The notes: a model not told the origin generated them from the letters alone. A DNA stretch of 64,000 bases from G963677915 sp963677915 (GCA_963677915.2 CAXXGE010000039.1:46762-110761), one strand, 5' to 3'; shown: positions 52,759 through 62,910, counted from the first letter of the stretch. Numbers and translations: made by a program.

Positions 52759-53107
52759 TTGAATTACCCCCACTTGCAGAAGTGGGAGATTCCTGGTCAA
52801 CGATCCTACCGGACCGAGATTACCCAGGCTCTGAAGGTCGTCCCGACCTCATATATTGTCAGCTTATGCTAGTGTACTGTATCGCTGATAATCAAGTAAA
52901 TCTTCTCAACCTGAAGAAGTTGCCTGCTACCTTCTTGGTGGTATAGCTCTGTACCCTATGGTGCTTGGACTTGAAGCGGGGTCGTCCACCCAGTTTCTTG
53001 TATCTGCGCTCAAAGGCCCTTCCCATTGTTTCTATGGCAGCCTGCAGGGCTATGGCATCCACTTCCTTCAGGAACGGGTAGTGCTTCTTCAGCTCCGGCA
53101 GAGCCAA
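52759..53107 (-). mobile_element. IS605 type B remnant (right end plus tnpB fragment)
   Basis: 52759-52870 repeats the right-end/omega-RNA region of the 30-kb element almost exactly. 53107-52905 encodes LPELKKHYPFLKEVDAIALQ and GGRPRFKSKHHRVQSYTTKK, a middle piece of TnpB. Everything between those parts and the whole 5' end is deleted. The outside junction at 52759 is TTCAA then TCTTTCC, differing from the other copy as expected for a separate insertion. Confidence 0.85.
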
Positions 53108-53526
53108 ATAGATTGGTAACTTTTTCGCTCATATCGTCAGCAAATAGTCCAAATTCTTTTCAATCAAGGTATTTGCTACAACGAATACCCTTTTAATGTG
53201 TATTTAATCGTCTGTTACTATTTTACTCAATACCTCTACGTGCATGATCAAATGCTAATAATCGCATAAACGCCATCATTATAAGGATTACAAATTTCAT
53301 GGTTATATTCAAAAACAAATCAGGATCAATCTCTCCCACTTAGTAATGTACTCCTCCTTATTCATCACAATCTCGTTAACACCCTTCTAAGAATATTTTC
53401 TGCTGCATTGGCATACATGTCGTGTCTCTCACGTCTTACGGCTATGCCAGGACTTTCTCCTGTATTCCTTTTCGAATACACAGCAGATCACTTTTCCTGA
53501 CATCCCACATTTCTCCCAAACCTAAA
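53108..53526. other. Gene-poor stretch
   Basis: About 420 AT-rich bases with no supported gene or clear repeat. Short frames lack ribosome binding sites. Confidence 0.4.
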
Positions 53527-53566
53527 AAATCCGAGAATCGGGAATTTCATCCCGACTCTCGGATTT
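53527..53566 (-). terminator. Terminator hairpin
   Basis: AAATCCGAGAATCGGGA (53527-53543) pairs with TCCCGACTCTCGGATTT (53550-53566), one wobble. On the minus strand TTTTTT follows, so it would end transcripts of the secreted-protein gene at 53759, about 190 bases away. Confidence 0.7.
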
Positions 53567-53758
53567 GCTTAATAGGGATTTTGCGGAAAGGTGTACCCAC
53601 CTGGGTGACGTATGCTTAATAACTCTGAAATTGCGATACTTGATTCAATGACAAAAGGATTTGACTGCGTCATAAATCGACTTTCCTATAACGCCTTTTC
53701 ATACAAAACCAAGCCGCTATTGACAACAGATTCATGTCAAAATATCTTCTGCCCGAAT

Positions 53759-55357
53759 TTACTTCATGAACACATTCAGTTGCTTTTCATCAATAATCAA
53801 CATTTGTTGCCCCTCTATAGTACTCATGATGATTCCATAGAATCCCGTTTCATAGAAGATAGGCAAATCCCAGTCAAATTCAAAGTAATCATAGCCTTTT
53901 TCGGATGCGATTTCTATGACGGTGTCCCTAAAAGCATCTTTTGCATCTTCCTTTATCCAATCCGTCATGCTTAGAACTGACTGGGTTTTCATATCTACAT
54001 TGAGCACTTCTTTGAAGGTGTTTTTTGAATCGTTGAGGATCTCAAATCCTGTGAAAACTACCGATAAAATGCCCTTTTCCGTTAGGGAATTGCTGAAATA
54101 CAGGTTTGTGATATCCCTGTTGTCAATAATGCCGTCAACTGTATCGGTCAATAATGCATTCAGAGACTTTTCATTTTTCGGCTGGATCATGCCTGTAGCC
54201 ATTGGTACGTAGACAAACGAACCGTTCTCTAGTTGTCTTGTTACATATTCGAGTTGAAAGTCAACTTCTTCCAATGTTGATTTATTGTAGTCATTGGCTT
54301 CTCTTACAGTCAACTGTATGTTGTCATAATAGATCTGAGTCACTCCTTCGAATCCGGAATCTGTTCCAATAATCAGATAGGCATTGCCTTCGTGATTGGT
54401 TTGACCAATAAAGTAGCAGTTGAAATGCTTTTGTTCAAAATCGTCTGAAGTATCACCTGAAAGCTTTTCAATGTTGCCAATCTGTCGCATGTGTTTACCG
54501 CTTGTACTTTGATTTCCCTTGTCAATGTTCTTCAACAGATATTTACCGTCGATCAGTTCGGCTGTAGGCTCTGCAGGGCTGATTCCGGCCTTTACATAAA
54601 CGGAGGAGCCCGGAGAGCCGCCGATTCCTACCATGCTGTCTGCTACATTTGTACCCAAGTCAAAACCGATTTTAAAGATGTATTCACTATTTGGCATTAA
54701 CCCCGTAAGTTGCTTAAAGAATCCCATAAACATATCATCGGAATGGTTGTTGCCCTGTATATAGATGGCTTCTGTTTCGTTTATCGGTGATGTGGTCAGT
54801 TCATACCGAAACCCATAAAAGTCATCAACCATATAATCATACGGAACGTCTGCAACAATCGGAATGAAAGAGTCATCGAACCGGTCGAAGGCAAAATCTT
54901 GCTGACCGTTCAAGCGAATGTCGTAATCATTGATTTGCACATCCATGTCAACCAATTCAGTGAAAAAATCAACAGGGACAAAGGTTCTTGAATATTTGAG
55001 AATAGGTTCATAGGATAAGGTACTTCTAGATTCATTTGAGCTTTCATAACTGTTGCGGCCCAATTGCAGCGAAAGCTGCATATCGTTCTTTTTCATGGTA
55101 ACGTTTTTAGTTTGACTGTTCCAGGCAATTTCAAAACCAACGTTTTCCATAATGGACCGTAAAGGCAGCATCAGGATGCCTTCTTTATAGAAAGGACTGG
55201 TTGTATAGTTGTTGATGACCAATGCTTCGCCGTTGACATACAGGGTATAGCCTGTGGGCGGTTCATCAATGACAGGCATAATACCTGCAGCGCATACGGG
55301 CTGATTCGTCAACATAGCAAAAATAAGTGTCAATGTTATCAAAATGTTTTTTTTCAT
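53759..55357 (-). CDS. Secreted protein with copper-amine-oxidase-N-like domain
   Basis: 532 residues. Signal peptide about 1-23 (ILITLTLIFAMLTNQPVCA). Residues ~38-150 form a Cu_amine_oxidN1-like domain (YTLYVNGEALVINN..GILMLPLRSIMENVGFEIAWN). The middle ~160-350 is beta-rich and unassigned (IYIQGNNHSDDMFMGFFKQL). The C-terminal ~170 residues recall DUF3298/RsiV-like domains (FEILNDSKNTFKEVLNVDM..DAFRDTVIEIASEKGYDYF). Extracellular, role unknown. Well-placed AAGGAG before the start, single-gene unit. Confidence 0.82.
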   Translation of the reverse strand: MKKNILITLTLIFAMLTNQPVCAAGIMPVIDEPPTGYTLYVNGEALVINNYTTSPFYKEGILMLPLRSIMENVGFEIAWNSQTKNVTMKKNDMQLSLQLGRNSYESSNESRSTLSYEPILKYSRTFVPVDFFTELVDMDVQINDYDIRLNGQQDFAFDRFDDSFIPIVADVPYDYMVDDFYGFRYELTTSPINETEAIYIQGNNHSDDMFMGFFKQLTGLMPNSEYIFKIGFDLGTNVADSMVGIGGSPGSSVYVKAGISPAEPTAELIDGKYLLKNIDKGNQSTSGKHMRQIGNIEKLSGDTSDDFEQKHFNCYFIGQTNHEGNAYLIIGTDSGFEGVTQIYYDNIQLTVREANDYNKSTLEEVDFQLEYVTRQLENGSFVYVPMATGMIQPKNEKSLNALLTDTVDGIIDNRDITNLYFSNSLTEKGILSVVFTGFEILNDSKNTFKEVLNVDMKTQSVLSMTDWIKEDAKDAFRDTVIEIASEKGYDYFEFDWDLPIFYETGFYGIIMSTIEGQQMLIIDEKQLNVFMK

Positions 55358-55457
55358 GGTAAACTCCTTTTTTGTCTGTTGATTAGTATGACGAGTTTAC
55401 GATGTAATAAGTTCCATTTGCATGCATGTTAAGCGAATATTTAAAAACTAGTAGACT

Positions 55458-56377
55458 GTTAACTCTTAAACTGTGGATATAGTTACTTCAGTTTGATGCG
55501 AGCCTCATCTGTTGTGAACTGCCAGTCGACACCTTTTTGAATGGTATTCCTTTGTGATTCCCATTCGCTCAGTTCGGAGTTCAACATTTCGATATTCGGC
55601 ATCCTTCGACCCAAGCAAATTGATATCCAACAGGTTCTTGATTTCATGGGCCCAATCGATTTTGGTTCTTCTTTCGCGAACTGACAGGTGTCTCCATAAT
55701 GCCAAGGGTTCTGTGAAAACAAAGATACTACAAGTCCCTTTGCGTACGTATTCACTATCACGCCTTTTCGGCTTCATCGGTTTCGTAGGGATTGGATTTC
55801 GTTTCTCGTCCGTAAGCTGAATAGGCGATATGCACCAACACTTGTGAAGGTGGGGTTTCAATTCGTTTTTTTTAGAAGGTTCCCAACCGCCACATATGAA
55901 ATGCTATCTACATAATTGAGTTCAACCGCTTTTTCGGCCAGAAGTCTCAATGTCCATCGCGATCTGCCATCTGGCGGTTCGCTGCAGCTGAGTGCAATGA
56001 TTTTCGCTTCAACATCGTCGGTTATCTTTGGAGGTACGGGAGGTGTTTCGCGTTTCTTTCTGGAAAGTGCTGCGTCTAATCCATTGATTGAGAATTCTTT
56101 TCGAATAGCATGAACCGTTTGACTGTGTACACTGAACATCTCGGCAACTTCACTTTCGGTTCGTCTTGGCTGCTGTTTGCTTTCATCAACAGCCAACAGA
56201 ACATTGGCATGCATAATGATTTTTGCGGAGGCAGATCCCTTTTTAACAATATCAAGCATTGTCTTTCGTTCTTTTGTTGTAAGCTTAACAACGTACTTTT
56301 GCTTAGGCAATTCGGTCACCCTCTTTCTAAGAAAAGTATATCATAGAAAGAGATTTTATTATAGTTTTAGATTTAAC
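55458..56377 (-). mobile_element. IS630-family element, degraded
   Basis: Ends GTTAACTCTTAAACT at 55458 and the reverse complement GTTAAATCTAAAACT at 56377 are similar (13 of 16 over the first positions). The interior carries one broken transposase gene. Boundaries are approximate. Confidence 0.65.
55490..56319 (-). pseudogene. IS630-family transposase, frameshifted and deleted
   Basis: 56319-55858 gives the helix-turn-helix half (VAEMFSVHSQTVHAIRKEFS; PDGRSRWTLRLLAEKAVEL). Another frame, 55861-55505, gives QLTDEKRNPIPTKPMKPKRR, GTCSIFVFTEPLALW and VRERRTKIDWAHEIKNLLD. A third ends GVDWQFTTDEARIKLK, the family C-terminus. The first catalytic Asp region and the part around the second are deleted. 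Not functional. Confidence 0.85.
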
Positions 56378-56527
56378 AAAATACTAGCATGTCTTATTGT
56401 TAACTTTTCAGAATTATCCTACTCAGAATTGAAATTCTGTTTTTAAAAAGCCGATAAGCCCTATAAAATAGGGGCATAGCCCGGATTTTTCAGTTGATTA
56501 GGCTATTTTGATTTCTACTATTTTGAA

Positions 56528-56965
56528 CTATAAAGTCCCTTCACAGATAGTTTTCAAGTTTTCAAGAGAGTGGGCCAGTGTGCTTTCAACCAGTTTCTCT
56601 ATGATTTTTGCATCTGCTATCTTTCTTAATACGCTACCCGGAATGCTATAGGTCAGCTCAATATTAACCTCTGTAGCATCTCCTTCTGGCACAAAGTCAA
56701 CAATCTGACCACCAGTTATTGCTCCTCTGAGGATAAGTCTTCTGAAATCAACCGTATCTTCCATAACCTCTATTGTTATCGGTATTTGTACGGATAACAT
56801 CGTGAATCTCATCTCTGCAAGCGTACCTACACGGCCGTCGCCGGTTAATTTATTGGGTCCAGCAAGATTTGTACACCATTCTGCCCAAGTCATCGGATTC
56901 CTACAGTACTCATATACCTTTTCTGTAGGCAAATTTATCATTATCCTCCTCGTTACTATTCCCAT
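56528..56965 (-). CDS. SRPBCC (START/polyketide cyclase-like) family protein
   Basis: 145 residues. INLPTEKVYEYCRNPMTWAEW is the usual start of a helix-grip fold, and the C-terminal helix is IEKLVESTLAHSLENLKTI. It probably binds a hydrophobic ligand or lipid; no specific function can be given. GAGGAGG before the start. It lies downstream of the flavin reductase pseudogene on the same strand. Confidence 0.8.
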   Translation of the reverse strand: MGIVTRRIMINLPTEKVYEYCRNPMTWAEWCTNLAGPNKLTGDGRVGTLAEMRFTMLSVQIPITIEVMEDTVDFRRLILRGAITGGQIVDFVPEGDATEVNIELTYSIPGSVLRKIADAKIIEKLVESTLAHSLENLKTICEGTL

Positions 56966-57028
56966 GATTAGCGTCCTCCTCGCAAGAATTATTTATAGCT
57001 ATTGCAATCATTGCTAGGGCTTTAGCTT

Positions 57029-57074
57029 AACCCTTTCTGCCTATCTCTGAATTACGCGCTTTTATGTACTCCCA
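57029..57074. repeat. Short repeat, copy 1
   Basis: Similar to 63911-63955 (shared segments AACC.TTT, TATCTC, TTACGCGCTTTT.TGTAC, CCC). About 37 of 46 positions agree by eye. Confidence 0.55.
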
Positions 57075-57129
57075 GTATGTAGTGTATTGGAAATGGTACA
57101 AAATATGATAAGGGGTATTGATATTAGGA

Positions 57130-57967
57130 AATTCCCTAGATACCCTCCAACCGGCATATGTATTCTTCCTGTGCCCTCGTAATAGTTCTGCCCTTGTGAT
57201 GACTTCATCGAAATCCACAAGGAACCCGTCAAAATCTGGTCCGTCGACACAGGCATACTTCATTTCGCCGCCGATATTGACCCTGCAGCCGCCGCACATG
57301 CCTGTTCCATCCACCATGATAGGATTGAGGGGAAACCATAGTCGGAAGGCCTATCGGTTTCGTAATGCCTACGACAGCCTTCATCATTACAAGGGGACCG
57401 ATTGCCAATGACTTCATCATACCTTTCGCCGGCTTCAAGCAGCTGTTTTTAGTATATCTGTAACGAACCCCTTGTGTCCTTTGGTGCCGTCATCACGGTT
57501 ACATAATGGACATTGGCGCAGAATTTTGCGAATTCATTTCCCAATATGACGAATTCCTCGCTGCGTCCACCTATAATGACATCCACTTTGACACCGATCT
57601 CCGCCAGGTATTTAAGTTGAGGAAACAAAGGAGCAACACCAACACCGCCAGCAATGCCCCAGCACCCTTTCCTTCTTTTCAAGAATCGAAGGCTTGCCGA
57701 GCGGGACCGACGACATCATGAATGAAATCGCCCACTTCAAGACGGTTCAGCAGTTCCGTCGTAAGACCTACCACCTGGAAAAATAATGGTGACTGTCTGC
57801 TTCTCTCTGTTGTAATCCATTATAGTGAGTGGGATACGCTCACCATTTTCGACTACTCTTAATATAATAAACTGCCCAGGCTGACATTTCCTGGTTACGA
57901 ACGGCGCCTCAATGACCATTTTCGTCACGAGACTGTTCATTATTTCCTTTCCGACAATTCTATACAA
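57130..57967 (-). pseudogene. Ferredoxin:NADP reductase-like / NfnA-SudB-type gene with several frameshifts
   Basis: Pieces in successive frames spell the whole family. 57967: MYRIVGKEIMNSLVTKMVIE and CQPGQFIILRVVENGERIPL. Near 57660: CWGIAGGVGVAPLFPQLKYL with IIGGRSEEFVILGNEF. Near 57420: AIGPLVMMKAVV. Near 57317: MVDGTGMCGGCRV, the 2Fe-2S cysteine loop, and KYACVDGPDFDG. At least five one-base shifts, several in short homopolymers, break the frame. An intact protein would bind FAD and a 2Fe-2S cluster and exchange electrons between NAD(P)H and ferredoxin. It follows the radical SAM gene on the same strand. Confidence 0.85.
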
Positions 57968-58003
57968 CGTATATGCCTCCGCACTTGGGTATAATTACTC
58001 TTA

Positions 58004-58921
58004 TTATTTTAGCCTGTAGCTATCATAACCTTTATAATTTACCACAGTCACCTTACTGTCTTTTTTTAGTCTATCCAAAATTGCTTCGACATTCCCGCAG
58101 CCTCTCGACTTTAAAAAGATTTCTATTTCGAACTGATTCATGGGATGCCGCTTGATAATACTCATGATAGCATTATAAGGATCTGCGATTATGCTGCGAA
58201 ATCCTTGTGATGCGACCAGCTCAATTGAAATGCCTCCCAGAATATCTGCTGCATGGTTCATTTTTACAGAATCGATTGCCTCTGCGCAGAATTCCGCTGG
58301 CGGCCTAATAGGCGTATTTATGTATATTTTATCATATTTGATGTTCTCTAATGCCTTAGCGTATTTTCTTAATGATTCATCATCATCATTCATACCTTTA
58401 ATCAACATAATTTCAAGCCATAATTGCCCTTGATACTCTTCCGAAAAAGTTTTCAAGCCATGGCTGACCATACCATAATCAATTGTGCTGTACGGTCGAT
58501 TTATTCTCTTAAATGATTCATCATCATATGCATCCAAAGTAGGCAACACGATATCAGCATTATATAATTCCGACCGCACATCCGGATCGTATAAAAGTGC
58601 TCCATTCGTAATAACGGCAACCGGCTTGTCCGTTCTTTTCTGAATCTCAGAAATAAGCTCACCGAGTCCTAAGTACAACGTAGGTTCACCTTCACCTACG
58701 ATTGTTACGACATCGAACTTAATACTGTTCTTTAGAAATTCATCAAACTCATCCATGATTTCTTCAACTGTGAAGTACATCTGGCGCCTATTTGTCATAT
58801 GGTCCGTTCTGCCCAACTGACAATAAACGCATGAATAATTGCATGTTTTCTTCGGGATTGGGCTGACTCCAAGAGAAACTCCAAGTCTTCTAGAGGGCAC
58901 CGGCCCATATATGTACTTCAT
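58004..58921 (-). CDS. Radical SAM protein (YfkAB/anaerobic-type, unknown substrate)
   Basis: About 305 residues. MKYIYGPVPSRRLGVSLGVS is the conserved start of this family, the cluster motif is CNYSCVYCQ (CxxxCxxC), and GEGEPTLYLGLGEL follows. The C-terminal ~70 residues look like a winged helix (QFEIEIFLKSRGCGNVEAIL). A GTG nine bases upstream is an alternative start. Remnants of a second copy lie at 42.4 kb. Cotranscribed after the thioesterase, 27 bases apart. Substrate not known. Confidence 0.88.
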   Translation of the reverse strand: MKYIYGPVPSRRLGVSLGVSPIPKKTCNYSCVYCQLGRTDHMTNRRQMYFTVEEIMDEFDEFLKNSIKFDVVTIVGEGEPTLYLGLGELISEIQKRTDKPVAVITNGALLYDPDVRSELYNADIVLPTLDAYDDESFKRINRPYSTIDYGMVSHGLKTFSEEYQGQLWLEIMLIKGMNDDDESLRKYAKALENIKYDKIYINTPIRPPAEFCAEAIDSVKMNHAADILGGISIELVASQGFRSIIADPYNAIMSIIKRHPMNQFEIEIFLKSRGCGNVEAILDRLKKDSKVTVVNYKGYDSYRLK

Positions 58922-58948
58922 TTCTTTCACCAGCGTGCACCTTCTTCA

Positions 58949-59380
58949 TTAATATCCACTATAAGGAATCAAGCCCTTTTGTTTGAGTATCGCATAGATA
59001 TCCGGAATCGTCTTTTCCGCATTGACCGGCTTCAATACTTTATCTGTCCATGCGTGCATGGTTTCGCCCACAGCCAAAAGCTTATCGTTCATTGCATTAC
59101 ATACCCTGTACGAAAAATTTATACGTGTGCGAGACAAAGCTTTCAACCGTGTTTTTATTACGATTTCATCTTCATACTTGGCTGGTGCTATGAATTTACA
59201 ATTCATCTCGTACAAGGGAAGAAGAACCCCTTGTGACTCAATGTTCGAATTGGATACACCAGCACTTTTCAGAAAATCCGTTCGACCCGCTTCATACCAA
59301 ATTGCATAATTTGAATGATGAACGATTCCCATTTGGTCCGTTTCAGCATATCTTACCGTCGAGGTGGTTTCAGTCTCCAT
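58949..59380 (-). CDS. Hotdog-fold acyl-CoA thioesterase (YbgC/FadM-like), cluster copy 3
   Basis: 143 residues, nearly the same as the 44.8-kb protein up to about residue 135. Contains RYAETDQMGIVHHSNYAIWY with the catalytic Asp region; ends KQKGLIPYSGY. GAGAAG is a modest ribosome binding site. It lies between the Mrp-like fragment and the radical SAM gene. Confidence 0.88.
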   Translation of the reverse strand: METETTSTVRYAETDQMGIVHHSNYAIWYEAGRTDFLKSAGVSNSNIESQGVLLPLYEMNCKFIAPAKYEDEIVIKTRLKALSRTRINFSYRVCNAMNDKLLAVGETMHAWTDKVLKPVNAEKTIPDIYAILKQKGLIPYSGY

Positions 59381-59488
59381 ATTTCTTCTCCATTTCAATC
59401 GTCTTCTCTTTTTACCTATAACAATGCCCTATTTCATCCAGGTCTCCCGATACTACATCAGTATAGAATTGCTTTATGGTTTTAGAGA

Positions 59489-59686
59489 TCAAAGGACCTC
59501 TCCAACTGCTTTCATGGTATTCACGCCAAAAATTTTCGGGATGCTTGATCCGCCCTTTCCGCTAACGATTGCAATGATTTTATTGATCTTGTTTTGTTCA
59601 TTTGCCTGTTCCACATTAACGTCTATTACCAACACCTCCCTTGTCTTCCCGAATGAGTCGATAGAGTCCACAAACCAGTCCGACAA
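59489..59686 (-). pseudogene. Mrp/NBP35-like ATPase fragment
   Basis: Encodes VEQANEQNKINKIIAIVSGKGG, the N-terminus and first half of the P-loop of Mrp-type iron-sulfur carriers. The expected VGKS is then replaced by an unrelated tail (SIPKIFGVNTMKAVGEVL). About 60 of ~280 residues remain, so a large deletion occurred. Sequence to 59400 may hold more of its 3' end but is not recognisable. Confidence 0.65.
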
Positions 59687-59689
59687 TGG

Positions 59690-59797
59690 TTCCTATTCTC
59701 ACTATTACATCCAGAAGGCTGGTCTTTTTACATTCTCCAAGGCCTCTGCCGGTTCTAGGTCCTAATCCCATTGGCCTGTACCATCTCTTAACGGCAT
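59690..59797 (-). pseudogene. DUF5320-like gene with one-base frameshift, cluster copy 3
   Basis: The ATG at 59797 after GGAGGCG opens MPLRDGTG, then stops. Shifting by one base at GGCCAATGGG restores PMGLGPRTGRGLGEC, the family signature. First gene of the cluster behind the CATATG promoter. Confidence 0.75.
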
Positions 59798-59838
59798 CGC
59801 TTTCGCCTCCAATTCTTAAATGACAAGTCACAATTATT

Positions 59839-59892
59839 GACATATGCCGATTAACACACTATCATTATATCATAATAGTGTGCATATTTATA
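59839..59892 (-). promoter_or_regulatory. Promoter with CATATG operator, cluster copy 3
   Basis: Minus strand TATAAT (59864-59869), preceded by TATGCA at the place where copy 2 has TATGCC, with a weak -35. The palindrome-like GGCATATGTC (59839-59848) lies downstream. The IS605 element begins only 13 bases beyond the -35. Confidence 0.65.
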
Positions 59893-61015
59893 TTTAAGCA
59901 TAGCGAACTCACCCACCACTTTCGCTAAAAGCTGTGAAGTGGTGGCTTCCTGAGTAGAGTTGTCTACCGACAACTAATTGATCAGGCTACTAACTCCGTA
60001 GTCCCAACGGTTTTGTTATATGTATTCATGTCAGTCTATCGACAGCAACATGACGATGCCCTGTTGTCTAATGTTGATGGCTGCATTATGGTCCCTTCCG
60101 ATTACCAGACCGCATTCCGGACAGGCAAATATTCTGTCCGACAACTCAAGATGCTCATGCATGGCACCACAATCCGAACAGGTCTTGCTGGACGGGAACC
60201 ACTTGTCCAGCATGATGAGAACCTTGCCCCGGTCCTCCAGCTTGTAGGCGAGCATGTTTCGAAACATGCCGAAGCCGTTGTCATGCAGGTTCTTACCAAG
60301 ATTGAGGCACTGGGCCAGACTGCGAAGATCCAGATCTTCCACAACGACAGCATCGCAGTCTTCGGCAAGACGGTATGCCTTCTTGTGCAGCCAGTCCAAG
60401 CGCTGCCGTTTGATTTTGCTCTGTAGCCTTGATACCTTTTTCTTTTGTTTGATCCAGTTGGCAGATTTGAACTGCTTGCGTGACAGTTTACGTTGTTCCT
60501 TGACCAGCTTGTCTTCCTGCTGTCGGTAGAAATGAGGGTAATTGGCTGTCTCACCCTCTGAATCGACATAGAAGTCCTGCTGGGCATAATCAAGGCCTAC
60601 AATCTTGCTGTGGACATGATAAAAGGCATAACCGGAGCGTCGTCATACTCCAGCAGAATGGAGATATCATAGTTTCCCAGAATATCCATGCTGATGGTCG
60701 CAGACTTGATCACCGAACCGGCTATCGGAGCACGATGCATGACAATATGTATCGGCGTTTTCAGTTTCGGTATCTTGATATAGGTCTTTCGGTCCTTCAG
60801 GTCACTGAAGAGCTTGACGGTGCCTTTCTGGTTGTTGGTGGTGAACGAAAAGTCGCACGGATACATTGTCTATCCTCCCGGACTCATAACCACGGCTTCC
60901 AATTGCCGGTACAGGTCGTCCACGTAGAAGTTGTAGAGCTTCCTGGCACAGCCAAAAGCCTGATTCAAGTTCTGCCTCTGCTTGGTTGTAGGCTTTAGCC
61001 GATACCGATAACCCT

Positions 61016-61027
61016 TTTGTTTTACCA
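61016..61027. repeat. 12-bp direct repeat flanking the IS30-like insertion, left copy
   Basis: TTTGTTTTACCA, repeated at 62873-62884. Confidence 0.9.
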
Positions 61028-61267
61028 GCTCAAATGAAAAACTAACGTCCAGTTACCCGGAAGTTGCCTATTCATGCAGGATTAACTTCCGCTTTCGGCG
61101 CTTAACAAGCACCGGAATATCGTCTATACTTACATTACAGGCTCACATCTATAGGTTTTCTTGCATGCCAATGAGGCATCTGAAAATAGTGTGCGAGACT
61201 AAATTCCACATGCCTTTAGTGTAAGACTAAATTCTATACAGTGAAATCTGCCTGTGCTTATACTATT

Positions 61268-62578
61268 TTATTTCAGTAGTTCTGGTTTCAAGAATACATC
61301 ATCAGGATCTATCTCTTTTAGATGCAAATGATGATGAAGCTTTTGATCCAGAAGAAGCCGGGACAGTTTATATGGCGTACAGCCATTGAGGCTGTCCCTT
61401 GCTTCGCTATTGATATGATTCTGTAATAATGTCGCTTGTTCCTGGATCAATCCATCAAAGGATCGTCCTTTTGTAAGACCAGGCGAATGTATTCATGATT
61501 TCTTTCAAGCATGCCTTTTTGCCACGAGCTGTAAGGGTCGCAATAGTAAAGCTTGGTTCGAGGTCTTCCGTCTTCAGTCGACTCAAGTTCTGCAGGATGC
61601 TGAAATTCCGATCCGCCATCGGTTAGAATGACCTGGAACATTTTTTTGAAAGCATCTACGCCAATGGCGTTTGTGACATCCTCAAAAACGCGTGTGACCT
61701 CATCTTGTGTCTTCGACTCAAGAAGGAAAATCAGCATAAGGGAACAGTTCCTGAACAGTATAGTCAGAAAGACCTTGCCGCCTTTTCTTCCTTCGACTGT
61801 ATCCATCTCAACGATGCTGAGGTCAGGGTGATCCTTTATCAGCTTTTGGAAGTCGGGATAATTCCGCCCTTCCCTGTAGGCTCTGTCCTTAATGCTTGTC
61901 CGCGTTGAAGCTTTTCGTTGTTTGTATTTGACGCGGCGTCGCAAGTCCAGGTTTCTTGCCGTCAACACGGACTGGTCGATATAGTTGTAAAGTGTTCGAC
62001 GGCTGCATCCGATTTCTTCTGCATGATGGGCATAGATATGTGCAATCGACTGGCCTTTTTTGATCAACGGAGAAACCAGGTCATCCATTTTCTTGATGGA
62101 ATGCGGTGTTTGGTTTATCCCTTCCGGCTGGAAACAAGGCCTTCCCGATAGCAGTCATCTGCATATTTAGCGGAATAGATTTTCATTTCCATCAGGCAGT
62201 TGACGCGTTTTCCACAGCCATTGCAAACATAGGGTGCTTGGCAAGCTTACTGCAGGTTTTTGGTACATAATTCGGACAAAGATGAATACATTTGATTTTA
62301 GGGTCTGGGCAGAGAGTGCATATCGTTTCGCAGGGATCACCACATAAGTACTTGATTTTACATCCTTTTCTATTACTACAGGGAATTGGTGAGAAATCAA
62401 CATTCTTACGTTCCTTGACCTTCGAATGCCGACGAATTTCCTTGGAAACAGTACTCGGATCCTTTTCCAGCCTTTTCGAAATGGCTGAGAAGGAATCTCC
62501 AGAGAGTAAACCTTTCTCGATTTCAACGCGCTGTGACAGTGTTAAGTGCTTTTGATTGCCTTTGGTTTTCTTTTTCAT
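61268..62578 (-). pseudogene. IS30-family transposase, frameshifted
   Basis: 62578-62192 gives the HTH start LTLSQRVEIEKGLLSGDSFS and a Cys-rich segment (CTLCPDPKIKCIHLCPNYVP). 62088-61447 gives the DDE core: IVEMDTVEGRKGGKVFL, VILTDGGSEFQHP and DPYSSWQKGMLERNHEYIRL. The tail is at 61450-61268 (NSEARDSLNGCTPYKLSRLL). Two frameshifts between 62220 and 62090 and one at 61450 break it. Confidence 0.85.
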
Positions 62579-62639
62579 GATAACCTCTTTCCCGCACAGG
62601 CAGGCAATCAACTGTGCCTACATTATACAGGAAAAAAGT

Positions 62640-62815
62640 GATGTTGGGGCTCCGCCCAAACCCCGGCCTCGGCGGCGCCAGGTCAGCAGCTGAAACTGCT
62701 AACCGGTATCAAGGCTTTTGGGTTCTTGAGGCAGCCAAGGGTCGCGATAAACGAGCTGCGCTCGCCCTTGACTGCCGGGGTGCGAGTTGGCTGACCAGAA
62801 ACACGTGCAATAGTA
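62640..62815. other. GC-rich, hairpin-rich segment at the IS30-like right end
   Basis: Contrasts in composition with its AT-rich surroundings. Contains AGCAG..CTGCT and GGGGCTCCGCCC-type inverted repeats. No gene recognised. Confidence 0.4.
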
Positions 62816-62910
62816 ACTTCCATACCCATGGAATTTACTCCTTCAAAACGGAATTTACTATTTCATTTGACCTTTGTTTTACCATAGAACACACCTCCCA
62901 CATTTATGGG

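Larger units (their letters stand above)
61028..62872 (-). mobile_element. IS30-like insertion sequence inside tnpB
   Basis: 1845 bp. The end GCTCAAATGAAAAACTAA and the reverse complement of the other, GGTCAAATGAAATAGTAA, agree at 15 of 18. A 12-bp target repeat flanks it, longer than the 2-4 bp I know for IS30. About 240 bases at the left end (61028-61267) and ~230 GC-rich bases at the right (62640-62870) hold no gene. Confidence 0.8.
60031..62885 (-). pseudogene. tnpB: TnpB (IS605 OrfB), interrupted by IS30-like element and frameshifted
   Basis: The ATG at 62885 (after GGGAGGTG) and the next codons MVKQ are followed by 1845 bp of foreign DNA. With one 12-bp repeat removed the frame continues as MVKQKGYRYRLKPTTKQRQ, typical TnpB. 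Then YNFYVDDLYRQLEA runs to a stop near 60875. A deletion joins it to FSFTTNNQKGTVKLF, a one-base shift near 60640 leads to IVGLDYAQQDFYVDSEGE, and the rest is intact: VVVEDLDLRSL, CSDCG..CPECG zinc finger and GRDHNAAINI. Several defects, so inactive. Confidence 0.85.

Noticed and set aside
53422..53619. 65-codon plus-strand gene spanning the 53.5-kb terminator
   Set aside because: It reads through a clear terminator hairpin and lacks a start signal.
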